From Mycobacterium kyogaense (GTDB lineage: Bacteria > Actinomycetota > Actinomycetes > Mycobacteriales > Mycobacteriaceae), in assembly GCF_003254575.1 (NCBI RefSeq), contig NZ_QJUA01000001.1, positions 62,001-126,000 on the forward strand: 64,000 nucleotides of DNA, written 5' to 3'. Position 1 is the first letter of the stretch; every line of letters begins with the position of its first letter. Made by a program: the position numbers and the translations under genes. Shown here piece by piece: positions 11,232 to 21,942 of the stretch. The notes below the pieces were generated by a model, which did not search any database, was not told the DNA's origin, and saw only the letters and a program-made list of their open reading frames with translations.

Positions 11232-11237
11232 TACAGT
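11232..11237 (+). promoter_or_regulatory. Probable leaderless -10 box (TACAGT)
   Basis: TACAGT fits the mycobacterial TANNNT -10 and lies exactly 6 nt before the ATG at 11244, so transcription would begin at or next to the start codon. No Shine-Dalgarno sequence is seen before that ATG. Confidence 0.55.
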
Positions 11238-11243
11238 CGCCCC

Positions 11244-12461
11244 ATGACCGATCCGACCCGCGGCGCCAGGATGCGTCGGGGCGGTCGGCGGCCCGGCTGG
11301 ATCTTGATGTCGGCGTTGCTGGTGCTGGCCATTGCGGCCAGTTCTGCCCTGGTTTTCACCGATCGCGTCGAGTTGCTCAAGCTTGCTGTGATCCTCGCGC
11401 TGTGGGCGGCGGTGGTCGCGGCATTCGTGTCGGTGATCTATCGCAGACAGAGTGACAGCGACCAGGCCAAGGTGCGGGATCTGAAGCTGGTGTACGACCT
11501 GCAACTGGAGCGTGAGATCTCGGCGCGCCGCGAGTACGAACTGACCGTCGAGAGCCATCTGCGCCGCGAATTGGCGAGTGAACTGAAGGCCCAGTCGGCC
11601 GACGAGGTGGCTGCGCTACGTGCCGAGTTGGCTGCGCTGCGGGCGAATCTGGAGTACCTGTTCGACGCCGACCTGTCGGAGCGCCCGGCGCTGGAGCGCG
11701 ATCGGGCCGCGGCGCCGTCGTTGCCCTCGGCCGGACGGGTCAGCAGCAGCCGCATCGACACCGAGGACGCCGACGCGCGCCGCGCCGCCATGGCGGTCGA
11801 CAGTGACGAGCACTCCCCGGACACCGAGGAGAGCCCGATCATCGACGTGCCCGCCGAGCCCCACCCGGACGACAGCTGGCCTCAGGTGCGCGAGCCGGCC
11901 GAGCCGGCAGGTGGTGCGCACCGGCGCGCCGGGGCGCCGACCGGGCCGTGGAGTCCGACACCCACGCCTGCGACCCCTCACACTCCGCCGCAGGTGCCGT
12001 GGTTGCCACCGCAGACGGCACCACAGAGCCCGCCGCCACCGCCTCGCCCGGCGGACACTCGCAGCTCGGCGGGTTCCTGGCAGCCGGCACCTGCCGAAGG
12101 CCGTTTCATCCCTGCGGGCCAACCCGGTTCGCACTGGTCCTCGCCACCGCCGTCGCCACGGCCGGCCCCTCCGCCGCCACGCCCGGAGCCCGAGCCGACC
12201 CCGGAGCCGGAGCGTGACGCCGAGTCCGAATACGTGGGGCGTCGACGCGCTCCGGAGACGACCGAGGCGCCCGGGCCGCCTCGGGGCAAGCACTCGTCGG
12301 CATCGGAGCCGGAGCCGGAGCCGCCCGCCGAGGAGACCCCCGCCGCGCCCGACGACGAGGACGGCGGCGCGCACACCGGTGGTCAGTCGGTGGCCGAACT
12401 GCTGGCGCGGTTGCAGGCGAGCCCGTCGGGTGGTGGCGGGCGCCGCCGCCGCGAGGACTGA
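11244..12461 (+). CDS. Membrane protein with Pro-rich tail (Rv3604c/DUF6779-like)
   Basis: A 405-residue protein. The N-terminus has two membrane segments (about 17-38 and 46-65), followed by a probable coiled coil rich in Glu, Arg and Leu (about 70-140) and then a long low-complexity tail of Pro, Ala, Glu and Ser up to QSVAELLARLQAS and a basic end. Size, layout and place between DUF3180 and DUF2520-panC match Rv3604c of M. tuberculosis. Function is unknown. Two segments, a coiled coil and a disordered tail suggest an envelope scaffold, but that is inference. ATG 11244 was chosen because the membrane segment follows at once and a -10 box sits 6 nt upstream. Confidence 0.82.
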   Translation: MTDPTRGARMRRGGRRPGWILMSALLVLAIAASSALVFTDRVELLKLAVILALWAAVVAAFVSVIYRRQSDSDQAKVRDLKLVYDLQLEREISARREYELTVESHLRRELASELKAQSADEVAALRAELAALRANLEYLFDADLSERPALERDRAAAPSLPSAGRVSSSRIDTEDADARRAAMAVDSDEHSPDTEESPIIDVPAEPHPDDSWPQVREPAEPAGGAHRRAGAPTGPWSPTPTPATPHTPPQVPWLPPQTAPQSPPPPPRPADTRSSAGSWQPAPAEGRFIPAGQPGSHWSSPPPSPRPAPPPPRPEPEPTPEPERDAESEYVGRRRAPETTEAPGPPRGKHSSASEPEPEPPAEETPAAPDDEDGGAHTGGQSVAELLARLQASPSGGGGRRRRED

Positions 12462-12536
12462 TTTTCTCGCTGGGTTAGGCTGTGCGCGACCGGTACCCGC
12501 TCGCGGGACCGGACCGACAGAGAATCAGCGAGGGCG

Positions 12537-13484
12537 ATGGTGGCGATGGTCCAGCCCCCGATCGGTGGGGCTCCTCACGACGGACTCCGCCCCGCTCGGC
12601 TGACCGTCGGCGTCGTCTCGGCGGGCAAAGTGGGGGCCGCGCTGGGTGCGGCGCTGGAACGGGCCGAGCACGTGGTCGCCGGGTGCAGCGCGGTGTCGCG
12701 CGCGTCCCGGGCACGGGCGGCCCGCTGGCTGCCGGACACCCCGGTACTGGCGGTCGACGAGGTCGCCGCGCGCGCCGAGTTGCTCCTGTTGGCCGTTCCC
12801 GATGCTGCGCTGGCCGAGCTCGTCGCCGGGCTCGCGGCCACCGGCGCGGTGCGGCCCAACACGATCGTCGCGCACACGTCCGGGGCCAACGGCATCGGCA
12901 TCCTGGCGCCACTGGCCGAGCGCGGCTGCATCACGTTGGCGATCCATCCGGCGATGACGTTCGCCGGCACCGACGAGGACGTGGATCGGTTGCGCGGCAC
13001 GTGTTTCGGGATCACCGCCGCCGACGAGATCGGTTATGCGATCGCCCAGTCGCTGGTTCTCGAAGTGGGAGGCGAGCCGTTCCGGGTGCGTGAAGACGCC
13101 CGCACGCTCTATCACGCGGCGCTCGCGCACGGCAGCAACCACGTCGTCACCGTCGTGCTCGATGCACTGGAGGCGTTGCGGGCTGCGCTGTCCGGTCAGG
13201 AGCTGCTCGGCCAGGACATCGTGGCCGACGCCCCGGGAGGGCTGGCCGAACGGATCATGGGTCCGTTGGTGCGGGCGTCGGTGGACAACGCATTGCGGGC
13301 GGGTCAGCGTGCGCTGACGGGGCCGGTGGCCCGCGGGGACGCCGCCGCGGTGGCTGGCCACCTGCACGCTTTCGAAGAGGTCAATCCTGCTCTGGCGCAG
13401 GCATATCGAACGAATTCCCACCGGACGGCGCAGCGAGCGGACGCACCCCGCGCCGTCTTCGAGGTACTGGCGGAGGCCGAGTGA
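12537..13484 (+). CDS. Rossmann-fold DUF2520 protein (Rv3603c-like)
   Basis: A 315-residue protein with an N-terminal NAD(P)-binding fold ([20 protein letters not shown] near residue 20; [19 protein letters not shown] near 80) and a C-terminal helical DUF2520 domain ([15 protein letters not shown] near 190). The fold resembles ketopantoate reductase and F420-dependent oxidoreductases. The gene immediately precedes and overlaps panC (stop TGA inside GTGA), so a role in pantothenate synthesis, possibly a ketopantoate reductase-like step, is plausible but unproven. ATG 12546 is an alternative start with better spacing from the GAGGG upstream. Confidence 0.82.
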   Translation: MVAMVQPPIGGAPHDGLRPARLTVGVVSAGKVGAALGAALERAEHVVAGCSAVSRASRARAARWLPDTPVLAVDEVAARAELLLLAVPDAALAELVAGLAATGAVRPNTIVAHTSGANGIGILAPLAERGCITLAIHPAMTFAGTDEDVDRLRGTCFGITAADEIGYAIAQSLVLEVGGEPFRVREDARTLYHAALAHGSNHVVTVVLDALEALRAALSGQELLGQDIVADAPGGLAERIMGPLVRASVDNALRAGQRALTGPVARGDAAAVAGHLHAFEEVNPALAQAYRTNSHRTAQRADAPRAVFEVLAEAE

Positions 13485-14428
13485 CGATGAACACGGGGAA
13501 ACTGAAATTCGCGGCGGGCGAACTCAACGTCTACACGCGCCCGCAGGAGGTGTCCGACGTGACCCGCGCGCTGCGGACCACCGGGCGCCGCGTCATGCTC
13601 GTCCCCACGATGGGGGCGCTGCACGAGGGTCATCTGACGCTGATCCGCACCGCCAAGCGCGTGCCGGGCGCGGTGGTCGTGGTCTCGATCTTCGTCAATC
13701 CCTTGCAGTTCGGCGTCGGCGAGGACCTCGACGCCTATCCCCGCACGCTGGCCGACGACCTCGACGCGCTGCGCGCCGAAGGGGTGGAGATCGCCTACAC
13801 CCCGACGGCTGCCGACATGTACCCGCAGGGCCAGCGCACCACCGTGGTGCCGGGGCCGCTGGGCGCTGAGCTCGAAGGTGCCGCGCGGACAACACATTTC
13901 GCCGGTGTGCTGACCGTCGTCGCCAAGTTGTTCAACATCGTTCGGCCTGACCGGGCGTACTTCGGCGAGAAGGACTATCAGCAATTGACGCTGATCCGGC
14001 AGATGGTCACCGACCTCGATCTGGGCGTGCAGATCCAGGGGGTGCCGATCGTGCGGGAAGCTGACGGTCTGGCCATGTCGTCGCGCAACCGCTATCTCGA
14101 TGCCGTTCAGCGGGAGCAGGCCGGCGCGCTCTCGGCCGCGCTGCTGGCCGGTATGTACGCCGCGGCCACCGGGGTGCCCGCCGCGCTGGATGCGGCCCGG
14201 GCCGTGCTCGACGAGGTGCCCGCGCTGGAGGTCGACTACCTCGAGGTGCGCGACCCGATGCTGGGCCCCGCACCCGTCGAGGGTCCGGCGCGAATGCTGG
14301 TGGCAGCCAGGCTGGGAACCACCCGGTTGCTCGACAACATCGCGATCGACGTCGGCGCCAGCGCCGGCATCGACGGTCATCCGCGCACCCCGAGTGGTGA
14401 GAGCCACGAACTGCCTTGGAGAAACTGA
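13481..14428 (+). CDS. panC: Pantothenate synthetase
   Basis: Joins pantoate and beta-alanine using ATP to make pantothenate. In 315 residues: [11 protein letters not shown] (about 42-52) with the HEGH adenylate-binding histidines, [20 protein letters not shown] near 165 and AMSSRNRYL near 205 (the KMSKS-like loop). The start GTG 13481 overlaps the preceding stop; ATG 13487 is also possible. The gene is followed with no gap by coaX. In M. tuberculosis panD, which makes the beta-alanine, lies exactly here; it is missing in this window. Confidence 0.96.
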   Translation: MTMNTGKLKFAAGELNVYTRPQEVSDVTRALRTTGRRVMLVPTMGALHEGHLTLIRTAKRVPGAVVVVSIFVNPLQFGVGEDLDAYPRTLADDLDALRAEGVEIAYTPTAADMYPQGQRTTVVPGPLGAELEGAARTTHFAGVLTVVAKLFNIVRPDRAYFGEKDYQQLTLIRQMVTDLDLGVQIQGVPIVREADGLAMSSRNRYLDAVQREQAGALSAALLAGMYAAATGVPAALDAARAVLDEVPALEVDYLEVRDPMLGPAPVEGPARMLVAARLGTTRLLDNIAIDVGASAGIDGHPRTPSGESHELPWRN

Positions 14429-15244
14429 GTGCTGCTCGTCATCGACGTTCGTAACACCCACACCGTCGTCGGGTTGATCTCGGGGGTCGGCGATCACGCG
14501 AAGGTGGTGTCGCACTGGCGTATTCGCACCGAATCCGAGGTGACCGCCGATGAACTCGCGCTCACCATCGACGGTCTGATCGGCGACGACGCCGAGCGGC
14601 TCACCGGCGCAGCGGGCCTGTCCACGGTGCCGTCGGTGCTGCACGAGGTCCGCGTGATGCTGGAGCAGTACTGGCCCGCGGTGCCTCATGTGCTGATCGA
14701 GCCCGGGGTGCGCACCGGTATCCCGCTGCTGGTCGACAATCCCAAAGAGGTGGGCGCCGACCGGATCGTCAATTGCCTTGCGGCGTATCAGAAGTTCGGT
14801 ACCGCCGCGATCGTGGTCGATTTCGGGTCGTCGATCTGCGTGGATGTGGTGTCGGCCAAGGGCGAGTTCCTGGGCGGCGCGATCGCCCCCGGTGTGCAGG
14901 TGTCCTCTGACGCGGCGGCCGCCCGCTCGGCGGCGTTGCGTCGGGTGGAGCTGACCCGGCCGCGGTCGGTGATCGGCAAGAACACCGTCGAATGCATGCA
15001 GGCGGGCGCGGTGTTCGGGTTTGCCGGTCTGGTCGACGGTCTGGTCAGCCGGGTGCGCTCGGACGTCGACGGCTTCGGCGGCGACGACGTCGCGGTGGTC
15101 GCGACCGGACACGGCGCGCCGCTGGTGCTCGCCGATCTCACGACCGTGCAGCACTACGACCGTCATCTGACGCTGGACGGGCTGCGCCTGGTGTTCGAGC
15201 GCAACCGCGACGGCCAGCGCAGCAAGCCCAAGGGCGCCCGCTAG
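14429..15244 (+). CDS. coaX: Type III pantothenate kinase
   Basis: Phosphorylates pantothenate, the first step of coenzyme A synthesis. The 271 residues begin [15 protein letters not shown], the phosphate-binding motif with catalytic Asp, and carry [11 protein letters not shown] (about 110), [13 protein letters not shown] (about 128) and GGAIAPGV (about 150). GTG 14429 directly follows the panC TGA and has GGAG 7 nt upstream inside panC. Mycobacteria carry both CoaA and CoaX, and CoaX has been reported as non-essential in some species. Confidence 0.93.
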   Translation: MLLVIDVRNTHTVVGLISGVGDHAKVVSHWRIRTESEVTADELALTIDGLIGDDAERLTGAAGLSTVPSVLHEVRVMLEQYWPAVPHVLIEPGVRTGIPLLVDNPKEVGADRIVNCLAAYQKFGTAAIVVDFGSSICVDVVSAKGEFLGGAIAPGVQVSSDAAAARSAALRRVELTRPRSVIGKNTVECMQAGAVFGFAGLVDGLVSRVRSDVDGFGGDDVAVVATGHGAPLVLADLTTVQHYDRHLTLDGLRLVFERNRDGQRSKPKGAR

Positions 15245-15282
15245 CCGCTGTGAGCGACTTCGGACCTGCTGGGCTGGTCATT

Positions 15283-15288
15283 TAAGCT
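15283..15288 (+). promoter_or_regulatory. Probable leaderless -10 box of lysS (TAAGCT)
   Basis: TAAGCT fits TANNNT and lies 8 nt before GTG 15297; no Shine-Dalgarno is seen. The sequence from this box through the first codons is nearly identical to the one before cysS (32448 onward). Confidence 0.55.
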
Positions 15289-15296
15289 GGCACGTC

Positions 15297-16835
15297 GTGA
15301 CCGACGAATCCGGCAGCGCCGACTCCGACCGTGACATTTCCAGTGACATTTCGGAGGACATCCCCGAGCAGTTCCGGATCCGTCAGGCCAAGCGTCAGAA
15401 GCTGCTCGACGAGGGCCGGGAGCCCTATCCCGTCGAGGTCCCCCGCACACACAGCCTCGCCGAGGTGCGCGCCGCCTTCCCCGAGCTGGCCGCCGACGAG
15501 ACGACGGGCCAGTTCGTCGGGGTGTCGGGCCGGGTCATCTTCGCCCGTAACTCCGGCAAGCTGTGCTTCGCGACGCTGCAGGACGGCGACGGCACCCAGC
15601 TGCAGGCGATGATCAGCCTGAACCAGGTCGGGCAGGAATCCCTGGACGCGTGGAAGGCCGACGTCGACCTCGGCGACATCGTGTTCGTCCACGGTGAGGT
15701 GATCAGTTCGCGGCGCGGAGAGTTGTCTGTGCTGGCGGACTCGTGGCAAATCGCCTCCAAGTCACTGCGCCCGTTGCCGGTGGCCCACAAGGAGATGAGC
15801 GAGGAATCGCGGGTCAGGCAGCGGTACGTCGACCTGATCGTGCGCCCGGAGGCCCGCACCGTCGCCCGGCAGCGCGTCGCGGTCGTGCGCGCCGTGCGCT
15901 CGGCGCTGGAGCGGCGCGGCTTCCTGGAAGTGGAGACGCCGATTCTGCAGACTCTGGCCGGTGGCGCCGCCGCGCGGCCGTTCGTCACACACTCCAACGC
16001 CCTCGATTCCGATCTGTATCTGCGGATTGCGCCGGAGCTTTTTCTCAAACGGTGTGTGGTGGGCGGATTGGACAAGGTTTTCGAGTTGAATCGGGTGTTC
16101 CGAAACGAAGGCGCCGATTCCACGCATTCTCCCGAGTTCGCGATGCTCGAGACATATCAGGCGTACGGCACTTACGACGATTCTGCGACCGTCACGCGCG
16201 AACTCATTCAAGAAGTCGCCGACGAGGCGATAGGTACGCGGCAGGTGACATTGCCGGACGGCAGCATCTATGACCTAGACGGTGAATGGGACTCGATTGC
16301 GATGTATCCCTCATTGTCGGAGGGCCTCGGTGAAGAGATCACGCCCGCGACGAGTGCGCAACAATTGTGGCAGATCGCCGACCGGCTCGGTGTGGAAATT
16401 CCGCGCGACCGCGGTTACGGACACGGGAAATTGGTCGAGGAACTGTGGGAGCACGTGGTCGGTAACACGTTGTGGGCGCCCACTTTCGTCCGCGATTTCC
16501 CGGTGGAGACCACGCCGTTGACCCGCGCGCACCGCAGCATCGAGGGCGTCACCGAGAAATGGGATCTCTACGTGCGGCATATCGAGTTGGCCACCGGATA
16601 CTCCGAATTGATCGACCCGGTCATCCAGCGCGAGCGATTCGAGGCCCAAGCCCGGGCGGCCGCCGCAGGCGATGACGAGGCCATGCTGCTCGACGAGGAT
16701 TTTCTCGCCGCGTTGGAGTACGGAATGCCCCCGACGACGGGGACGGGAATGGGCGTGGATCGCTTGTTGATGGCGCTGACCGGGTTGTCCATTCGCGACA
16801 CAGTTTTGTTCCCCATTGTTCGGCGTCACACATAG
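15297..16835 (+). CDS. lysS: Lysyl-tRNA synthetase, class II
   Basis: Charges tRNA-Lys. The 512 residues show an N-terminal OB-fold anticodon-binding domain (about 65-170) and a class II catalytic core: motif 1 around [18 protein letters not shown] (about 200), motif 2 [14 protein letters not shown] (about 265) and motif 3 [15 protein letters not shown] near the C-terminus. The stretch from about 15990 to the stop is visibly less GC-rich and uses codons such as TTT, TTG, ATT and AAA that are scarce in the first half and in neighbours (50 of 60 bases G/C at 15841-15900, 33 of 60 at 16021-16080 by hand count). It lies between coaX and lsr2, as in M. tuberculosis. Confidence 0.95.
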   Translation: MTDESGSADSDRDISSDISEDIPEQFRIRQAKRQKLLDEGREPYPVEVPRTHSLAEVRAAFPELAADETTGQFVGVSGRVIFARNSGKLCFATLQDGDGTQLQAMISLNQVGQESLDAWKADVDLGDIVFVHGEVISSRRGELSVLADSWQIASKSLRPLPVAHKEMSEESRVRQRYVDLIVRPEARTVARQRVAVVRAVRSALERRGFLEVETPILQTLAGGAAARPFVTHSNALDSDLYLRIAPELFLKRCVVGGLDKVFELNRVFRNEGADSTHSPEFAMLETYQAYGTYDDSATVTRELIQEVADEAIGTRQVTLPDGSIYDLDGEWDSIAMYPSLSEGLGEEITPATSAQQLWQIADRLGVEIPRDRGYGHGKLVEELWEHVVGNTLWAPTFVRDFPVETTPLTRAHRSIEGVTEKWDLYVRHIELATGYSELIDPVIQRERFEAQARAAAAGDDEAMLLDEDFLAALEYGMPPTTGTGMGVDRLLMALTGLSIRDTVLFPIVRRHT

Positions 16836-16930
16836 CATCTGTGCGTTGTTGAATGAAAAGCGCATTTATGGCACATTGATGCCGGGGTTCGGGGTCAGAC
16901 GAGTAGCGGGGCAGAGAAGGGCATTGGGCC

Positions 16931-17272
16931 ATGGCGAAAAAGGTCACCGTCACTCTTGTCGATGATTTCGACGGTGAAGGCGCCGCTGACGAGACCGTCG
17001 AATTCGGTCTCGACGGAGTGACTTACGAGATCGATTTGTCGGCCAAGAACGCCGCCAAACTCCGCAATGATCTGAACAAGTGGGCCGAGGCGGGCCGTCG
17101 GGTCGGTGGCCGTCGCCGCGGCCGAGCGGCCGCCACCGGCCGGGGCCGCGCCGCCATCGACCGCGAGCAGAGTGCCGCGATCAGGGAATGGGCGCGCCGC
17201 AACGGCCACAACGTGTCCACCCGGGGTCGCATCCCGGCCGACGTCATCGACGCGTTCCACGAGGCCACCTAG
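16931..17272 (+). CDS. lsr2: Nucleoid-associated silencer Lsr2
   Basis: H-NS-like protein that coats AT-rich DNA and silences foreign genes. It has 113 residues: an N-terminal dimerisation domain ([29 protein letters not shown]) and a C-terminal DNA-binding domain with the AT-hook-like RGR (residues about 98-100) in [16 protein letters not shown] basic linker, [14 protein letters not shown], joins them. The start ATG is at 16931, about 95 nt after lysS. That gap is itself AT-rich compared with its surroundings, which could allow autoregulation by Lsr2; this is inference. Confidence 0.97.
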   Translation: MAKKVTVTLVDDFDGEGAADETVEFGLDGVTYEIDLSAKNAAKLRNDLNKWAEAGRRVGGRRRGRAAATGRGRAAIDREQSAAIREWARRNGHNVSTRGRIPADVIDAFHEAT

Positions 17273-17282
17273 CATCCTTCTG

Positions 17283-17310
17283 CCCGGCAATGGCGCAGGC
17301 CGTTGCCGGG
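17283..17310 (+). terminator. Hairpin terminator after lsr2
   Basis: CCCGGCAATGGC, loop GCAG, then GCCGTTGCCGGG: a 12-bp stem with one T-G pair, 10 nt after the lsr2 stop. There is no U-tract, as is common for mycobacterial terminators. Between it and clpC1 (17311-17571) I see no convincing gene; that stretch presumably holds the clpC1 promoter and leader. Confidence 0.65.
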
Positions 17311-17571
17311 CCCATCCCGGCCGGTTCGTTCGCTGTCGGCGTAGCCGCCGACCCTGCTCGCTCGAAACGATTCCGCCCGCCGCGGCGTTGCACTGGACAG
17401 CGTCAGGCCGTCACCCGCCGTTAAGCCCATGGAGAACAGACCCCGGAACCGACCGGGAACGGGCCGACAGGCGGGGCACCTGAAGCCGCCGCCCATTACA
17501 GTGGACGGCAGGTGCGGGCACGTCTTTTGCGTGCGGCACCCATCTATGCGATGGAGAGCAGGTAACCACGG

Positions 17572-20097
<2,526 letters not shown>

Positions 20098-20109
20098 AAG
20101 CAACCGACG

Positions 20110-20141
20110 AACGGGCGGTCACCTTCGGGTGGCCGCCCGTT
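20110..20141 (+). terminator. Strong hairpin terminator after clpC1
   Basis: A 14-bp stem, AACGGGCGGTCACC with GGTGGCCGCCCGTT, closed by a TTCG tetraloop (20124-20127), 13 nt after the clpC1 stop. One T-G pair is the only imperfection. There is no long U-tract. Confidence 0.85.
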
Positions 20142-20156
20142 CTGGTGTCCGGACCC

Positions 20157-20217
20157 CGCGAGTGTGCGGTTTCATCCGCAAATCGCCGCCCGAGGCGTAT
20201 GGCGATGCACACTCGCG
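20157..20217. repeat. Inverted repeat CGCGAGTGTGC / GCACACTCGCG
   Basis: Two perfect 11-bp arms (20157-20167 and 20207-20217) separated by 39 nt, directly after the clpC1 terminator and before the cobalamin riboswitch. It may be a short interspersed palindromic element or an extra transcription barrier; the sequence alone does not decide. Confidence 0.7.
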
Positions 20218-20249
20218 GCACGGTCGGCGCCCATGGCCACGCTGCGCCC

Positions 20250-20345
20250 TCTATGATCCGAATGCAATCGACGGTTGTCGGAATCTGGTGAGACTCCAGA
20301 ACGGTCGCGCCACTGTGACAGTCAGACCCGATGCCGTCGGCACCC
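20250..20345 (+). promoter_or_regulatory. Cobalamin riboswitch upstream of cbtB
   Basis: The leader contains the conserved cobalamin-aptamer core: GGTGAGACTCC at 20287-20297 (consensus GGTGNNANTCC), then the B12 box region CGCCACTGTGA at 20308-20318 and AGTCAGACCC just after. It lies 40-130 nt before cbtB, whose family is known for B12-controlled cobalt transport. The outer limits are approximate. Cobalamin binding would be expected to lower expression of cbtBA. Together with the terminator and inverted repeat this accounts for the clpC1-cbtB gap. Confidence 0.82.
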
Positions 20346-20381
20346 ACCAACTGGGACGCGACATCCCGGAAAGGACCCCTC

Positions 20382-20597
20382 ATGACCACTGGTGAATCCC
20401 GCAGAGGACGCGCGACAGCCATCGACTTCTCGGCCACCAAGGCCGCGCTGTGGCTGTCGTTGACCGCATTCCTCGCGCTCGTCGTGCTGTACTTCGTCGG
20501 CCTCGACCAAGGCGCGACGTCGGTGTTCGGTGCCAACACCGACATCCACGAGTTCGTGCACGACGCCCGCCATCTCCTCGGATTCCCCTGCCACTGA
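20382..20597 (+). CDS. cbtB: CbtB, small cobalt transporter subunit
   Basis: A 71-residue protein with one membrane helix (about 22-42) and the His-rich C-terminal signature EFVHDARHLLGFPCH, the probable metal-binding end of CbtB. CbtB acts with CbtA in cobalt uptake in bacteria that regulate it by B12. ATG 20382 is preceded by GGAAAGG. The stop overlaps the cbtA ATG by one base (TGATG), and the cobalamin riboswitch lies upstream. Confidence 0.9.
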   Translation: MTTGESRRGRATAIDFSATKAALWLSLTAFLALVVLYFVGLDQGATSVFGANTDIHEFVHDARHLLGFPCH

Positions 20598-21385
20598 TGG
20601 AACGCCAGATCATCGGGCGCGGCCTGTTGGCCGGCGCCTCTGCCGGTGTGCTCGGATTCCTGTTCGCGCGTCTGTTCGTCGAACCCCAGATCCAGAAGGC
20701 GATCGCCTACGAGGACGGGGTCGGTGAAGCCCAAGAGGCCATGAGCCATGGCGGGCACAGTCACGGTGAGGCCGGCGGCGGGTTCAGCCGCGCCATCCAG
20801 ATGAACGTCGGGATGGGCCTGGGCGTGCTGCTGTTCGCGGTCGCGATCGGCGCGCTGTTCGCCGTGGTGTTCGCGGTGGCCTACGGCCGGGTGGGCGACA
20901 TCTCGGCACGGATGCTGTCGCTGGCGATCGCCGGCGGCATGCTCCTGTGCCTCTACGTGGTGCCGTTCTTGAAGTATCCGGCCAGCCCGCCTGCGCTGAG
21001 CCTTGACGAGACGATCACCCAGCGCACGTTGCTCTACCTGCTGATGGTGGCCGCCTCGGCTGCTCTGCTGGTCGCTGCGGTGCTCTTGGGTCGGCGGCTC
21101 GAGGCCAGGCTGGGAGTCTGGAACGCCACGCTGGCCGCTGCCGGTGCGTACGTGGCGGCGATCGCGGTGGTGATGCTGTTGCTGCCCACCATCGACGAGA
21201 CCCCCGGTCCGCTCGTCGGCGACGACGGGACGATCCTCTACGGGGGCTTCCCGGCCGACGTGCTCTACGACTTCCGGCTGTACTCGCTGGGTACGCAGGT
21301 GGTCGTGTACGCGACGCTGGGGCTGGTGTTCGGGGCGTTGACGACGCGGTTGCTCGAGCGGAAGCAGGTCGTCACCGCATCGTGA
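20597..21385 (+). CDS. cbtA: CbtA, cobalt transporter membrane subunit
   Basis: A 262-residue membrane protein with about five to six helices (near 8-25, 78-98, 110-130, 145-165, 178-198 and 230-250). Between the first two is a His-rich loop, MSHGGHSHGE (about 49-58), suited to metal capture. It matches the CbtA family, predicted cobalt transporters partnered by CbtB. It is coupled to cbtB by a one-base overlap and to the next gene by GTGA. Confidence 0.88.
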   Translation: MERQIIGRGLLAGASAGVLGFLFARLFVEPQIQKAIAYEDGVGEAQEAMSHGGHSHGEAGGGFSRAIQMNVGMGLGVLLFAVAIGALFAVVFAVAYGRVGDISARMLSLAIAGGMLLCLYVVPFLKYPASPPALSLDETITQRTLLYLLMVAASAALLVAAVLLGRRLEARLGVWNATLAAAGAYVAAIAVVMLLLPTIDETPGPLVGDDGTILYGGFPADVLYDFRLYSLGTQVVVYATLGLVFGALTTRLLERKQVVTAS

Positions 21386-21930
21386 GTGAGGTCGTCCGGC
21401 TGACCCTCGTGTCGCACGGCATGACCGATGCGATGGCAGCCGGACGATTCCCCACCGACGAACCGCTGAACGCGCTCGGGCGTCGGCAGGTGGCTGATGC
21501 CCCGACGGGGGTCATGACCGCCGAGCGGGCCTACTGCGGTCCGGAGGCACGCGCCATCCAGACCGCCGATCTGCTCGGTGTGCAGGCACAGATCGAACCG
21601 AAGCTCGCTGATCTCGATCACGGGCGGTGGCGCGGCGACGTGCTGAGCCGGGTGCAGCCCGCCGAACTCGCGATCTGGCTGACCGACCCCACGCAGGCGC
21701 CTCACGGTGGCGAGAGCGTCGTCGCGCTGATCGCCCGGGTCAGGGCGTGGCTGGACACGCTGACCTCCGAGCGGGTCCGGGTCGTCGCGGCTACCCACCC
21801 GGCCGTCATCCGTGCGGCCGTCCTCGTGGTTCTCGACGCCCCACCGAAGTCGTTCTGGCGCATCGACATCGCGCCGGCAAGCCACACGGTGCTGCACTTT
21901 CGCGGGCACGCGTGGACGCTGCGGTCGTGA
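21382..21930 (+). CDS. Histidine phosphatase-fold protein with SHG in place of RHG
   Basis: A 182-residue protein of the phosphoglycerate mutase-like superfamily, coupled to cbtA by a GTGA overlap. It keeps the N-terminal strand LTLVSHGMTD, the block LNALGRRQ, the acid region PHGGESV, and a C-terminal VVAATHPAVIRAAV that would carry the second His. The first motif reads SHG, not RHG: the arginine that normally helps bind phosphate is Ser, while the phospho-acceptor His remains. Co-occurrence with the B12-controlled cbt genes suggests a cobamide-related phosphatase such as a CobC analogue, or a non-catalytic relative. Function is not established. Confidence 0.75.
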   Translation: MSEVVRLTLVSHGMTDAMAAGRFPTDEPLNALGRRQVADAPTGVMTAERAYCGPEARAIQTADLLGVQAQIEPKLADLDHGRWRGDVLSRVQPAELAIWLTDPTQAPHGGESVVALIARVRAWLDTLTSERVRVVAATHPAVIRAAVLVVLDAPPKSFWRIDIAPASHTVLHFRGHAWTLRS

Positions 21931-21942
21931 TCGACGTCCCGA

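Noticed and set aside
13304..15166. Long antisense open frame across panC-coaX, considered as a hidden replacement for panD
   Set aside because: No PanD features, in particular no Gly-Ser cleavage site context, and composition is that of a shadow frame.
17311..17571. Small frames between lsr2 and clpC1
   Set aside because: No frame has a convincing start, ribosome-binding site and protein-like composition; the region is taken as promoter and leader.
20157..20217. Inverted repeat as the clpC1 terminator
   Set aside because: The loop is 39 nt and a much better UUCG-capped hairpin lies upstream at 20110-20141.
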